Positions 15,849 to 24,295 are shown, numbered from the stretch's first letter. The stretch: 26,781 bases of DNA from Vibrio sp. UBA2441 (GCA_002342685.1 DDQN01000079.1:11109-37889), one strand, 5' to 3'. The notes: a model not told the origin generated them from the letters alone. Made by a program: numbers and translations.

Positions 15849-17081
15849 TTATGAGCTTTCTGAAATGGCAATCATGCGCCGAATTAACGACTCGGCCGTT
15901 ATTTGTTGATTGGTAAAAAAGCTAAATAACTCGTTGTTGATGGCATTTTGCTCTATCGGATTAACGGCCATTGAGTCGGTCATGCTGGGAACGGCCGTTT
16001 GGTTCTGTAGTGCATTGTTTAGATAATCTGCTGATTTCTTTTGACAAATATTGAACTCTTTTAGAGAAATGTCATTTCGAACAGGAATGGAACCCTTAAC
16101 TTGATTAAAGGTGCGTTGGAACTCTTTTTCTGCTAATACTTTGGCAATTTTTAGTGCTGAAGGTCGGTTAAAATCATGTCGTTTTAAGAAGATGAAGCTA
16201 TCAATATTGTATACATAGATATCTTCTGTTTGTGGTGTGGTTGCACAACTTATTTGTTCAGGCACCTCCACTCCCAGCGCCAGTAACTCTCCGAGAATCC
16301 AGTCTCCGCCTAATTGAAAAAGTGCCTGATTTGTTGCCAGTTTTTCAGTCATTTTATCCCATGAACCTGGACTTAAATCATCGTTAACTATTTTGCTTAA
16401 CTCTCTGAATTTACTGACGATAAGTTTCATCTTGTTTGAATTTAACGCGGATTTATCCAGGTCGACTAAAGCTTTTTGATAAAATCTTGCGCCACCAATG
16501 GCAATGGTCACATGCTCGAACAGTTGAGCTATTTGCCATGGACGCTTCCCTACTGCTAGCGGTAATATGTCGTTATTTTTTGCCGTTTCCATCGCAGAGA
16601 TCATTTCTGACCAGGTTTCAGGTGGTTCTAAATGTAGCTCGGACAGCAATTGTCGATTTGTCCATAACCAATTCATTTTGTGCAAGGTAATGGGGAGCGC
16701 GACATAACCATTCTTAGTTTTATTTACCTGTTGAGCTAGGGGGTTCAATACATCATTCCATTTCTGATTTATCGCTATGGGGTCTAGATTATATAGAATA
16801 CCAATAGCATCCCACGCTTTTATGCTGGGCCCTTCAATTTGAGCGAAATGCGGAGTGTTGCCAGCTAGGGCGCGAGCCTGTAGTACCATTAGTGCGCTAT
16901 CCCCCCCTCCGCCATAGACGGATGATTCTTCAAGAGTTAGGTGATTTTCTGTTAGCTGTTTTCTAAGCTGTTGTAGTGCAGCGTGTTCACCTAAGGATGT
17001 CCACCAGTGGAGAAATTCAACATTAGAGAATGCAGGTTGAGAAAATAGAGTCATGATTAATAGAAAGTTTTTAAAACGCAT
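15849..17081 (-). CDS. Periplasmic sugar-binding protein (GtsA-like) in a two-component operon
   Basis: The product is 410 residues. A Sec signal peptide (basic MRFK, hydrophobic core, cut near AFS19/N20) leads into a family-1 extracellular solute-binding fold. The mature N-terminus HWWTSLGE (25-32) and the block GGGGDSALMVLQARALAGN match what I recall of proteobacterial glucose-binding proteins of the GtsA type. It should bind a glucose-like sugar in the periplasm. No permease or ATPase gene accompanies it. Instead it starts three bases after the histidine kinase stop, so it is translated with the kinase. This suggests a sensory role, presenting sugar to the kinase, although it might also serve a transporter encoded elsewhere. 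Confidence 0.85.
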   Translation of the reverse strand: MRFKNFLLIMTLFSQPAFSNVEFLHWWTSLGEHAALQQLRKQLTENHLTLEESSVYGGGGDSALMVLQARALAGNTPHFAQIEGPSIKAWDAIGILYNLDPIAINQKWNDVLNPLAQQVNKTKNGYVALPITLHKMNWLWTNRQLLSELHLEPPETWSEMISAMETAKNNDILPLAVGKRPWQIAQLFEHVTIAIGGARFYQKALVDLDKSALNSNKMKLIVSKFRELSKIVNDDLSPGSWDKMTEKLATNQALFQLGGDWILGELLALGVEVPEQISCATTPQTEDIYVYNIDSFIFLKRHDFNRPSALKIAKVLAEKEFQRTFNQVKGSIPVRNDISLKEFNICQKKSADYLNNALQNQTAVPSMTDSMAVNPIEQNAINNELFSFFTNQQITAESLIRRMIAISESS

Positions 17082-17084
17082 AGA

Positions 17085-18521
17085 TTAATCTCTGGGAAAA
17101 GTTAACACAGCACAAAGGCCACCATTTTCAGCGGTACTGAGTTCTAACTTACCGCCATGAGCTTTGGCAATACTTCGGGAAATAGTGAGTCCCAGACCGT
17201 TACCGGAATCATCGGTTTCGCCTGAAACACGAAAATAGGGTTCAAAGAGCTTATCCAATAGGTGCTCTTCAACGCCCTCACCGTAATCGTTGACTGAAAG
17301 AATAAAATTATCTGGGGTGTTTTCTAATACTACATCTACACGTTCTCCGTATTTTATCCCGTTGTCGATCAGATTTTGAATACAGCGTTTGATGGCTAAA
17401 GGTTTGCCTACAAAGGGGCTATCAAACTGGCCGGAGATGTTGACTAGATTATGATTGTCTCCGTACGCTGATTTGCAATGTTCAACCAGAAGAAGCATAT
17501 CAATGGCTTCAATCTCTTCATGAATATCGGTTTCTTTAATACATTGAAGTGCCCCTTTGACCATTAGTTCCAGCTCATTAATCACCCGGGTGAATTTTTC
17601 TCTTTCTATTGGGTCATCCAGCATTTCAGAGCGCAGTTTTAAACAGGCGATTGGTGTTTTCAGATCATGGGATATGGCACCAAATAACATTTCTCTATCA
17701 TGGATATGACTGTTTATTCGGCGGTTCATTTTATTAAAAGCACGTACAGCCGCCTTTAATTCGGCGCTGCCTTCTTCTTTTACTTCTGGTACCTTTAAGC
17801 GGCTGGTCATTAGAGTCGCCGCTTTTGCTAATTGGCGAATAGGGCGGATCTCTTTACGTACAATTAACCAGGTAAAGACGAGAAGCAATAAGGCTGATAA
17901 AACCAAACTCAGCCACTCTTTTAATCCAAAATAACTGGTTTCCAAGTTGACATAGGGGGCAGGAAGAACGGCTGCCAAATAGAACCATTCATTTTCTGCG
18001 ACTTCTATTTGCATTACCAAGATGGGGGGATTTAAGTCACCAAATGAAAGAGAATAGTGTGCCCAAAGCAGAGGCAGCTCATCGATACTTAGCTCGTTAT
18101 TAAATACCTTTACATCTTCACGACGTGTAAATTCTACTTCAATATTTAATAGTGACCCCAGTTTTTGATGGAGGATGCTTTTAACCTCAGAAAGTACCAG
18201 ACTTTTTCGCTCACTTTCAGGAAGTGCTTCTAATGTGATCTCATGGTCATTTAAGGAGACAAAAAATCGGGTTCCGCCAATATTACGTAGCTGGTTTAGT
18301 ATCAGGTGACGATATTCTGCTGGCAATGTTTGAAAAAAAGATACTGTCGATGATGCGCTATTGGACAAACTACGAACAGTAGTTAACAATCCCTGCTGTT
18401 CTTTGTCGCTGGAGTGTTGATACCAGATTAATCCAGAAATAATTTGGGCTAAAACAATCACACCAATAAGAAACAGGCTGGTGCGGGCAGCAAGAGAACT
18501 TGGCCAGTACTTAAACCTCAT
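17085..18521 (-). CDS. Sensor histidine kinase (GtrS/EnvZ-like)
   Basis: The product is 478 residues. It has a membrane helix at about 14-34, a periplasmic domain of about 165 residues, a second helix at 205-221, HAMP, and a HisKA domain with the phospho-acceptor H285 in ISHDLKTP. The ATPase domain has an N box at N387 (NLIDNGIKYGE), G1 DYGEGVE (412-418) and G2 GNGLGLTI (440-447). All catalytic motifs are intact. Its start codon lies inside the end of the response-regulator gene (11-base overlap), and the sugar-binding-protein gene follows after three bases. The arrangement resembles GtrS-GltR beside the glucose-binding protein GtsA in pseudomonads, so a glucose-related signal is likely (inference). 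Confidence 0.92.
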   Translation of the reverse strand: MRFKYWPSSLAARTSLFLIGVIVLAQIISGLIWYQHSSDKEQQGLLTTVRSLSNSASSTVSFFQTLPAEYRHLILNQLRNIGGTRFFVSLNDHEITLEALPESERKSLVLSEVKSILHQKLGSLLNIEVEFTRREDVKVFNNELSIDELPLLWAHYSLSFGDLNPPILVMQIEVAENEWFYLAAVLPAPYVNLETSYFGLKEWLSLVLSALLLLVFTWLIVRKEIRPIRQLAKAATLMTSRLKVPEVKEEGSAELKAAVRAFNKMNRRINSHIHDREMLFGAISHDLKTPIACLKLRSEMLDDPIEREKFTRVINELELMVKGALQCIKETDIHEEIEAIDMLLLVEHCKSAYGDNHNLVNISGQFDSPFVGKPLAIKRCIQNLIDNGIKYGERVDVVLENTPDNFILSVNDYGEGVEEHLLDKLFEPYFRVSGETDDSGNGLGLTISRSIAKAHGGKLELSTAENGGLCAVLTFPRD

Positions 18522-19218
18522 AGCTAACGCCCGAGGTTAACATATAACCTTTGTTTCGAATGGTGAGAATAAGGCTTCGATCTTTATCTTCTAAATGATG
18601 ACGCAGACGACTAATTTGAACATCAATTCCTCTTTCTAGAGGTTCTGCATCCCTGCCCCAAATTTCTCTGGCAATATCATCTCGGGACAAAATGGATTGA
18701 GCGTGACCTAAAAAAAGAGCCAGCAAGGAGAGATCTGCGCCGGACAACTGCTTCACTGTATCTGATTGAGTATCGGTTAACTGTCGTGTCATGGTGTCCA
18801 GAACCCAGCCAGAAAAATGGACTTTTCGAGCCAGTTGGATGGTACTGCTCGTTTGACTGCGACGTAATATGGTCTTGACTCGAGCCAGCAGCTCTCGAGG
18901 GCTAAAGGATTTAGTGATGTAATCATCCGCACCCATTTCCAGTCCGGCGACACGGTCGGCTTCCTCAGTCACCGCAGTGAGCATTATTATGGGTACGTCT
19001 GAATTCTTGCGAATTTGTCGGCATAAACTGAATCCATCATCGCCGGGCATCATGATATCCAGAATGATTAGGTCTGGATTATTCTGCTCTAATCTACGCC
19101 ACATAACCTCACCATTTTCGGCACATATGACATTAAATCCAGACTTAGATAAGTAGTCACTTAGAGCGTCTCTAAGTTCAAGATTATCATCGACGATAAG
19201 AATTTGTTTTTGTTCCAT
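18511..19218 (-). CDS. OmpR-family response regulator (GltR-like)
   Basis: The product is 235 residues: a receiver domain (1-120) and a winged-helix DNA-binding domain with WGRDAEPLERGIDVQISRLR and the final GYML hairpin. The acidic pocket D10/D11, phospho-acceptor D54, T81 and K103 are all present. After K103 the near-invariant cis-proline is Ser104 (ITKSFSP), which is uncommon. It is the first gene of the regulator-kinase-binding protein operon and is divergent from the PtsG-like gene. The TTACAAA dyads in the intervening region are the likely binding sites. Confidence 0.93.
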   Translation of the reverse strand: MEQKQILIVDDNLELRDALSDYLSKSGFNVICAENGEVMWRRLEQNNPDLIILDIMMPGDDGFSLCRQIRKNSDVPIIMLTAVTEEADRVAGLEMGADDYITKSFSPRELLARVKTILRRSQTSSTIQLARKVHFSGWVLDTMTRQLTDTQSDTVKQLSGADLSLLALFLGHAQSILSRDDIAREIWGRDAEPLERGIDVQISRLRHHLEDKDRSLILTIRNKGYMLTSGVSYEV

Positions 19219-19326
19219 ATCTTAATTCCGTCCCATTTTATCAGGGCATATTTCTATCAACATGCTCTAGTAGTAATAATGCATGTAAATTCTAAATGCC
19301 GCCATTAACCTTATCGTAATTCACAA

Positions 19327-19382
19327 CTTACAAAACTTTATTTTTGTAAGCAGCCAGTTACAAATCCATTGCTATTTGTAAC
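19327..19382. promoter_or_regulatory. Two adjacent TTACAAA inverted repeats, likely response-regulator operator
   Basis: CTTACAAAA-N6-TTTTGTAAG (19327-19350) is followed by GTTACAAAT-N8-ATTTGTAAC (19357-19382). Both have perfect 9-base arms. The four half-sites TTACAAA/TTTGTAA begin at 19328, 19343, 19358 and 19375, close to one and a half helical turns apart. They lie between the response-regulator gene and the PTS gene, immediately upstream of a plausible -10. Confidence 0.65.
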
Positions 19383-19394
19383 CTTCAAGCTCGA

Positions 19395-19400
19395 TATAAC
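19395..19400 (+). promoter_or_regulatory. Candidate -10 element for the PtsG-like gene
   Basis: TATAAC lies 12 bases after the second dyad and has no good -35 hexamer at the usual distance. This is typical of a promoter that needs an activator bound just upstream. Confidence 0.4.
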
Positions 19401-19440
19401 TCTTAAGATGATTCTGCAATATGGACGAATTAGGTGGTTT

Positions 19441-19460
19441 CGCTTTGCACAGGCAAAGTG
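19441..19460 (+). other. Leader hairpin of the PtsG-like mRNA
   Basis: CGCTTTGC (19441-19448) pairs with GCAAAGTG (19453-19460) around an ACAG loop, with one G-U pair. It is 34 bases before the start codon and leaves the strong ribosome-binding site free. Confidence 0.4.
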
Positions 19461-19494
19461 CAACTTTCAAAAATCATCTCCCGTAGGAGGAGTT

Positions 19495-20937
19495 ATGTTT
19501 AGTAACGCTTTTGGACAGTTACAAAAAATTGGACGGTCGTTAATGCTACCTGTAGCGGTACTTCCCGTTGCTGGTTTAATGTTGGGTTTAGGTAATGCTG
19601 GTTTCGCTTTTATCCCGGATGCTGTTAGCAAAATAATGCTGGCTGCAGGTGATGGGGTATTTGGTAACATGCAATTAATGTTTGTTATTGGTGTGGCTCT
19701 TGGGTTATCAAAGGGGAATGACGGTGCCGCAGCTCTAGCGGGTGTTGTTGGTCTTATAATAATGAATGCGGCAATGGGCATCGTTATCGGGTTAAGAGGT
19801 TTAGAAACCGATGCCACCATCATGGGAGTTAATACATTACAAACCGGGGTCTTCGGTGGCATTATTATGGGAGCTGTCGCTGCCATAATGTATAACCGCT
19901 TTTATAATATCCGTTTGCCTGAATACCTTGGTTTCTTCGCAGGAAAACGCTTTGTTCCTATTATAACTGGTATTACAGCAATACTTGTTGGTACTGTGAT
20001 GGCGTTTGTCTGGCCACCTGTTGGTGCCATGTTAGATGTTTTTTCTAATTGGGCTGCTTATCAAAATCCGGTATTAGCATGGGCGATTTATGGCGCAGGT
20101 GAGCGTTCATTATTACCTGTCGGGCTACATCACATTTGGAACGCACCTTTCTTCTTTGAAGTAGGCAGTTATATTGACCCGGAAACAGGCAAAGAATTTA
20201 CTGGCGAATTAACTCGCTTCTTCGCTGGCGATAAAACGGCGGGCTATTTGTCTGGTGGCTTTATGTATTCGATGTGGGCTTTACCAGCAGCAGCATTAGC
20301 CATTTATCACACTGCATCACCTTCGCGTAAGAAAATTGTCGGTGGTTTGATGGCATCAGCGGCATTAACCTCTTGGTTAACCGGCATCACAGAACCAATC
20401 GAGTTTACCTTCTTGTTTGTGGCTCCGGTACTTTATGTGATTCATGTATTCCTTACGGGTATTGCCTTTGCGTTAACTGCTTTTCTGGATATTAAGCATA
20501 GTACCGATTTTGCTCACGGTGCGATTCAGTTCTTTCTCTATTATCCAATGTCGAGTAATGCGTGGTTGTTCGCTATTATCGGACCGATATGGGCTGCATT
20601 GTATTACGGTTTATTCAGATTCCTTATTGTAAAATTAGATCTGAAAACTCCCGGTCGTGAGACAGATGAAGTTAAAGTGCAGATGTCTGGAAAATTGGAT
20701 GACGTTGCCGAAGGTGTTGTAATTGCACTTGGTGGTAAACAGAATATCAAGTCGGTTGATGCCTGTATCACGCGTCTTCGAATCACATTAAAGGATATGT
20801 CGCGAGCTGACATTCCAAAAATCAAACAATTGGGTGCGAAAGACGTACTGGTAATTGGTGATAATCTACAGGCTATTTTCGGTACCCAGTCTGACAATAT
20901 TAAAACTGAAATTAATACTGTACTTGCGGTGAGTTAA
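19495..20937 (+). CDS. PTS glucose-family permease, IICB components (PtsG-like)
   Basis: From ATG 19495 the product is 480 residues, close to E. coli PtsG (477) and similar throughout as I recall it. The IIC membrane domain carries GLHHIWN and GITEPIEF, the substrate and phosphotransfer motifs. The linker LKTPGRE leads to the IIB domain, whose phospho-cysteine is C424 in DACITRLR. It imports and phosphorylates glucose or a similar hexose, using a separate IIA (Crr). The reading frame is open back to 19369, but TAGGAGGAG directly before ATG 19495 and the family N-terminus (MFSNAFGQLQKIGRSLMLP) fix the start. The promoter region carries the TTACAAA dyads, so control by the divergent two-component system is likely. 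Whether this is the main PtsG or a paralogue cannot be decided here. Confidence 0.93.
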   Translation: MFSNAFGQLQKIGRSLMLPVAVLPVAGLMLGLGNAGFAFIPDAVSKIMLAAGDGVFGNMQLMFVIGVALGLSKGNDGAAALAGVVGLIIMNAAMGIVIGLRGLETDATIMGVNTLQTGVFGGIIMGAVAAIMYNRFYNIRLPEYLGFFAGKRFVPIITGITAILVGTVMAFVWPPVGAMLDVFSNWAAYQNPVLAWAIYGAGERSLLPVGLHHIWNAPFFFEVGSYIDPETGKEFTGELTRFFAGDKTAGYLSGGFMYSMWALPAAALAIYHTASPSRKKIVGGLMASAALTSWLTGITEPIEFTFLFVAPVLYVIHVFLTGIAFALTAFLDIKHSTDFAHGAIQFFLYYPMSSNAWLFAIIGPIWAALYYGLFRFLIVKLDLKTPGRETDEVKVQMSGKLDDVAEGVVIALGGKQNIKSVDACITRLRITLKDMSRADIPKIKQLGAKDVLVIGDNLQAIFGTQSDNIKTEINTVLAVS

Positions 20938-20969
20938 CCTAACATATTATTCAGATTTCAGTTTGAAAC

Positions 20970-21001
20970 AGAAAACCAGCATCTTATGATTCTGGTTTTC
21001 T
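20970..21001 (+). terminator. Probable terminator of the PtsG-like gene
   Basis: AGAAAACCAG (20970-20979) pairs with CTGGTTTTCT (20992-21001) around a 12-base loop, followed by ATTTAG. The rest of the 303-base gap 20938-21240 is the upstream region of the cyclase gene; I see no gene in it. Confidence 0.65.
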
Positions 21002-21240
21002 ATTTAGCTCAACATTGTATTGTTTGAGCCGCTGATGGAAATGAAAAGCAAAAGGTTGCTCTGACTGCAGTAGAATATTTAAACATTCGCTTAAAACAAT
21101 GTGAGTGCAGTCAAATTCATAAAGTAAAGCATTAGAGTTCAGTGAAATATAGTGGTGGAATGAATACTTGGTGAGATTCCTTAGAATAATAACCTGCTTT
21201 CAGGGAATGCTCTCGTACCACCTGGAGTTTACGTTTACCG

Positions 21241-22461
21241 ATGTCCGACAAGAGTAATAGCGTTTCATTTGGACAAGTTATTTTCGCAGATAGCTCAGTG
21301 GTTTCTGTGGACAATAAATTTGCTAATATCTTTGGCTATTTTTCATCCGATGAAATTTACTCCAACGACCGTAATCCACTGGAATTAATTTCCAGGGATT
21401 ATGTCAACAAAGTGTTTACCCAATTCCAGCAGCTGTGCGCAGGTTTGTTCCATGGTGAAGGCGATGTTATTTATACGTCAAATAAAGAGGGTGATAACCT
21501 TGCGGTTTTTATTTTTGCGCAACAAACCATTTGGAATAGAAATCCCGCAATTCAATTACGTATTTTTGATATTTCTAAAACTATAAGCCCGCATCAGTTC
21601 CTAAACCGCAAGCAGTACCAAGATCTGATAGCGCGTTCTGAGCAGGGAGTGATAGTACATAGAAATTTCAAGCCTCTTATCATGAATCAGAACTGGGTTG
21701 ATATGATGGGTGGGGCATCAATTCAGGATGTGATGGATAATGGACATATTTTGGACCTCATCCCTAAAGAGCATCATGAAGACGCTCTCAGTCGATGCCA
21801 AAAAATACTCAAGGGTGAGAAACTGGGTGATAGTCATATTATCGAAAATATTCGCTTTGATGGTGAGCCGCGGTATTTCAGTATGTATGACCATTCTATT
21901 CTTTGGGAGGGAGAACCAGCTCTGGAAGTTGTCCTGGTGGATGTTACGGATAAAGTGTTAGCACAAAAAGAGCTAGCGTATAAAGCCTCTCATGATTCAC
22001 TCACCGACTTGTATAACCGCGATGCGATTTATCAATGGATTGCTGATCACAGTGACAATGGAAAACCATTGGGCTGCATGTTAATTGATATGGATAACTT
22101 TAAATCGATCAATGATACCTTCGGACATCAGGTTGGAGACAAAGTGCTTAAGCGCTTTTCCCGAATGGCTAAGGCTCTGATTGCTGAGCACGGGGTAATG
22201 GGTCGATGGGGCGGTGAAGAGTTTATTGTATTTATTCCAGATAGAGATAAACAAATCGTTCTAAAGCTGGCTGAACAGGTGAAAATTTGTTGTGAAGAGA
22301 TGAACGTGTTCTATGAGGGCGATAAAGTGATGGCAACGGTTAGCGTTGGTGTTAGCCACACAACAGTATTTACCAGTATTAATATTAAAGACCTTATCCG
22401 GCAGGCAGATCAAAACATGTACGTATCAAAAACAACGGGTAAAAATAGGGTCACGGGATAA
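21241..22461 (+). CDS. PAS-containing diguanylate cyclase (GGDEF)
   Basis: The product is 406 residues. The N-terminal 240 residues look like two PAS-like sensor modules (about 1-115 and 120-238), the second ending in the usual VVLVDVTDK strand before a coiled linker (LAQKELAYKASHDSLTDLYNR). The C-terminal GGDEF domain has the active-site sequence GGEEF at 324-328, so it should make cyclic di-GMP. The RxxD inhibitory site expected just before it is replaced by AEHG, so product feedback at that site is probably lost. There is no membrane segment, so it is a cytosolic sensor. The start has a GGAG ribosome-binding site at longer than usual spacing. Confidence 0.9.
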   Translation: MSDKSNSVSFGQVIFADSSVVSVDNKFANIFGYFSSDEIYSNDRNPLELISRDYVNKVFTQFQQLCAGLFHGEGDVIYTSNKEGDNLAVFIFAQQTIWNRNPAIQLRIFDISKTISPHQFLNRKQYQDLIARSEQGVIVHRNFKPLIMNQNWVDMMGGASIQDVMDNGHILDLIPKEHHEDALSRCQKILKGEKLGDSHIIENIRFDGEPRYFSMYDHSILWEGEPALEVVLVDVTDKVLAQKELAYKASHDSLTDLYNRDAIYQWIADHSDNGKPLGCMLIDMDNFKSINDTFGHQVGDKVLKRFSRMAKALIAEHGVMGRWGGEEFIVFIPDRDKQIVLKLAEQVKICCEEMNVFYEGDKVMATVSVGVSHTTVFTSINIKDLIRQADQNMYVSKTTGKNRVTG

Positions 22462-22468
22462 ATAAAAA

Positions 22469-22493
22469 AGCAGGTTGATTGATGTAACCTGCT
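22469..22493 (-). terminator. Rho-independent terminator of hpaC
   Basis: AGCAGGTT (22469-22476) pairs with AACCTGCT (22486-22493). On the minus strand it is followed by TTTTTTATTT, 35 bases past the hpaC stop. On the plus strand it may also slow readthrough from the cyclase gene. Confidence 0.85.
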
Positions 22494-22527
22494 GAAAAGG
22501 CAATAAATTACACGTCGAAATATAAGA

Positions 22528-23040
22528 TTAAGCTAGGGCTTTTTCTTTAGGCTTAGCGCATTCTACATGTTTAAACTCACGAGCAAAGTAAACCAGCGCG
22601 TCTTTATCTTTATTAACAATGATATTGTCGATTTCTATAAAGAAGATACTGTGTGTTCCTACTTCTGAAATATTGGCGACATGACCCTCAAGGCTGGCTA
22701 GACAGCCAGAAAGCACCGGCACACCTTTACTGTTTTTACTCCAGACAGGGTTGGAAAATCGTTCTTCCATGGTCATATCTGTCATGCCTGCGAAATCAAG
22801 TGATAATTGTTGGTGTTCTGCCGCGCAGACATTAATACAAACATTCTTGTTCTCTTTTATGAGCTCGTTAGAAGCACTATTTCGGTTTACGCAAACCATA
22901 ATGGTGGCTGGTGTATCAGTGACTGAGCAAACCGCTGTTGCTGTGAGTCCTACCGTCCCTGCGTCGCCACCAGTTGTAACAATATTTACTGCTGCCGCCA
23001 GATTTGCCATCGCATCTCTAAATAATGGTTGATTAGACAT
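22528..23040 (-). CDS. hpaC: 4-hydroxyphenylacetate 3-monooxygenase reductase component
   Basis: The product is 170 residues, the same length as E. coli HpaC and alignable throughout from memory (RDAMANLAAAVNIVTT, TATAVCSVTDTPATIMVC, FAGMTDMTMEERF, LASLEGHV, GTH). HpaC uses NADH to reduce free flavin and passes it to the oxygenase HpaB, which hydroxylates 4-hydroxyphenylacetate to homoprotocatechuate. It is a soluble flavin reductase-domain protein. It is on the minus strand, divergent from hpaH, and ends at its own terminator. hpaB, with which it usually pairs, is not next to it and must lie outside the window. Confidence 0.93.
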   Translation of the reverse strand: MSNQPLFRDAMANLAAAVNIVTTGGDAGTVGLTATAVCSVTDTPATIMVCVNRNSASNELIKENKNVCINVCAAEHQQLSLDFAGMTDMTMEERFSNPVWSKNSKGVPVLSGCLASLEGHVANISEVGTHSIFFIEIDNIIVNKDKDALVYFAREFKHVECAKPKEKALA

Positions 23041-23482
23041 CTCTTCAGTCCCTTGCTAGTTAATGTGTTGTTAATTTTCTGTGTAAATCAAAAAAAATAA
23101 AATAGACGAAATAAGGTAATGCTTGCACTTTTCATTGGCGTTAGTTTCGACTTGGTGTAAATAATTTACTGTTAATTCATTGCGTTAGGTGTCTCTTGCT
23201 GCTGTCTTATTGGACAAAAAAGAACTAATCATTGGTCTTATCTGACTTAGTGAAGTGTGATCGAATACTCATATTCGTTAACAACTTGGTAATAAGATCA
23301 TTAATAAAAATGTTTATTATTCAGCCTGTTAGGATAAAAATGTAGCAAAAAAGGCTAAGTTGTTGACTAAAATTGTCTAGTAATTAGTTAAGATGTTAAT
23401 TAAGATGTTTAATATGTTAACTAATAAGCGATGAGTACGCTCGTCGATAAAAAGAACAAATTTGGCAAAGGAAGGTCAAGCT
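23041..23482. promoter_or_regulatory. Divergent hpaC/hpaH control region
   Basis: This 442-base AT-rich gap holds several possible operators: CGAATA-CTCA-TATTCG (23262-23277), TAATAAA-AATG-TTTATTA (23302-23319), and a triple direct repeat TTAAGATG (23388-23395), TTAAGATG (23400-23407), TTAATATG (23409-23416). TTGACT at 23363 is a possible -35 for the plus strand, but no good -10 lies at the standard distance. HpaA- or HpaR-type regulators act on such regions in enteric bacteria; neither gene is in this window. Small frames here look accidental. Confidence 0.45.
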
Positions 23483-24286
23483 ATGCTTACTCAAGAGCAA
23501 ATTCGGAATGCAGCGGAAAAACTCTATATAGCGGAAAAAGAGCGCTACCAGATCCCTGCACTGACACTCGATTACCCAGAAATGACAATGGAAGACGCTT
23601 ATGCGATCCAGAGTGAGTGGGTAGAGAGAAAAAAACAGCAAGGCGCTCAAGTTAGAGGCTACAAGATTGGATTAACATCTCGTGCAATGCAGATGGCGGT
23701 AAATATCGATCAGCCTGACTATGGCGTATTGCTTGATGATATGTTTTTTGCCGACGGTGCTCAGATCCCAGTGGATGACTTTTTGGACCCTCGTATAGAA
23801 GTTGAATTGGCCTTTGTGCTTAATAAGCCGCTTAAAGGTGAAAACGTCACTATTTTTGATGTGCTTAACGCGACTGACTACATTATCCCTTCTTTAGAGC
23901 TGATTGCCGCTCGTTGCCATCGTACTGATCCAGAAACAGGTTATACCCGTAAGGTGTATGACACTATCGCAGATAATGCTGCAAATGCGGGCATCATTGT
24001 CGGCGGACGTCCGGTTAAGCCAATGGACTTTGATATGCGCTGGGCTGGGGCCATGCTCTATCTTAATGGACAGATAGAAGAAACAGGTTTGGCTGCAGGT
24101 GTTCTTGGAAATCCGGCAAATGGAATTTGTTGGGTGTGCAAGCGATTTGCACCGCACGATATAGGTCTGGAGCCGGGACAAGTGATTCTGTCAGGATCTT
24201 TTACTCGACCAGTACCTGTTAAAGCTGGCGATACGATTCATGCCGATTTTGGTCCACTTGGTGGCATTTCAGTGAAGTTCGTATAG
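23483..24286 (+). CDS. hpaH: 2-oxo-hept-4-ene-1,7-dioate hydratase
   Basis: From ATG 23483 the product is 267 residues, the same length as E. coli HpaH and similar along the whole chain. It adds water to 2-oxo-hept-4-ene-1,7-dioate (2-hydroxyhepta-2,4-dienedioate tautomer), giving 4-hydroxy-2-oxoheptanedioate for HpaI. Metal ligands of this FAH-related fold are E106, E108 and E139 (PRIEVELAF, then SLEL), at the E. coli positions. An upstream in-frame TTG at 23462 exists, but AAGGAAGG at optimal distance before ATG 23483 and the family length favour the latter. It is the first gene of the plus-strand hpa operon, nine bases before hpaI. Confidence 0.93.
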   Translation: MLTQEQIRNAAEKLYIAEKERYQIPALTLDYPEMTMEDAYAIQSEWVERKKQQGAQVRGYKIGLTSRAMQMAVNIDQPDYGVLLDDMFFADGAQIPVDDFLDPRIEVELAFVLNKPLKGENVTIFDVLNATDYIIPSLELIAARCHRTDPETGYTRKVYDTIADNAANAGIIVGGRPVKPMDFDMRWAGAMLYLNGQIEETGLAAGVLGNPANGICWVCKRFAPHDIGLEPGQVILSGSFTRPVPVKAGDTIHADFGPLGGISVKFV

Positions 24287-24295
24287 GTATCCGCT

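Noticed and set aside
19369..19494. N-terminal extension of the PtsG-like protein
   Set aside because: The added residues are unlike the family and cover the promoter and leader. The strong ribosome-binding site and family N-terminus are at 19495.
19467..19886. 139-residue minus-strand frame opposite the PtsG-like gene
   Set aside because: It is a complement of membrane-segment codons, rich in Pro, Ala and Ile, and has no ribosome-binding site.
21132..21314. 60-residue minus-strand frame upstream of the cyclase
   Set aside because: It overlaps the start of a well-supported gene, has no recognisable motif and lacks a convincing ribosome-binding site.
23462..23482. TTG start extending hpaH by seven residues
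   Set aside because: ATG 23483 has an optimal AAGGAAGG site and gives the same length as E. coli HpaH.
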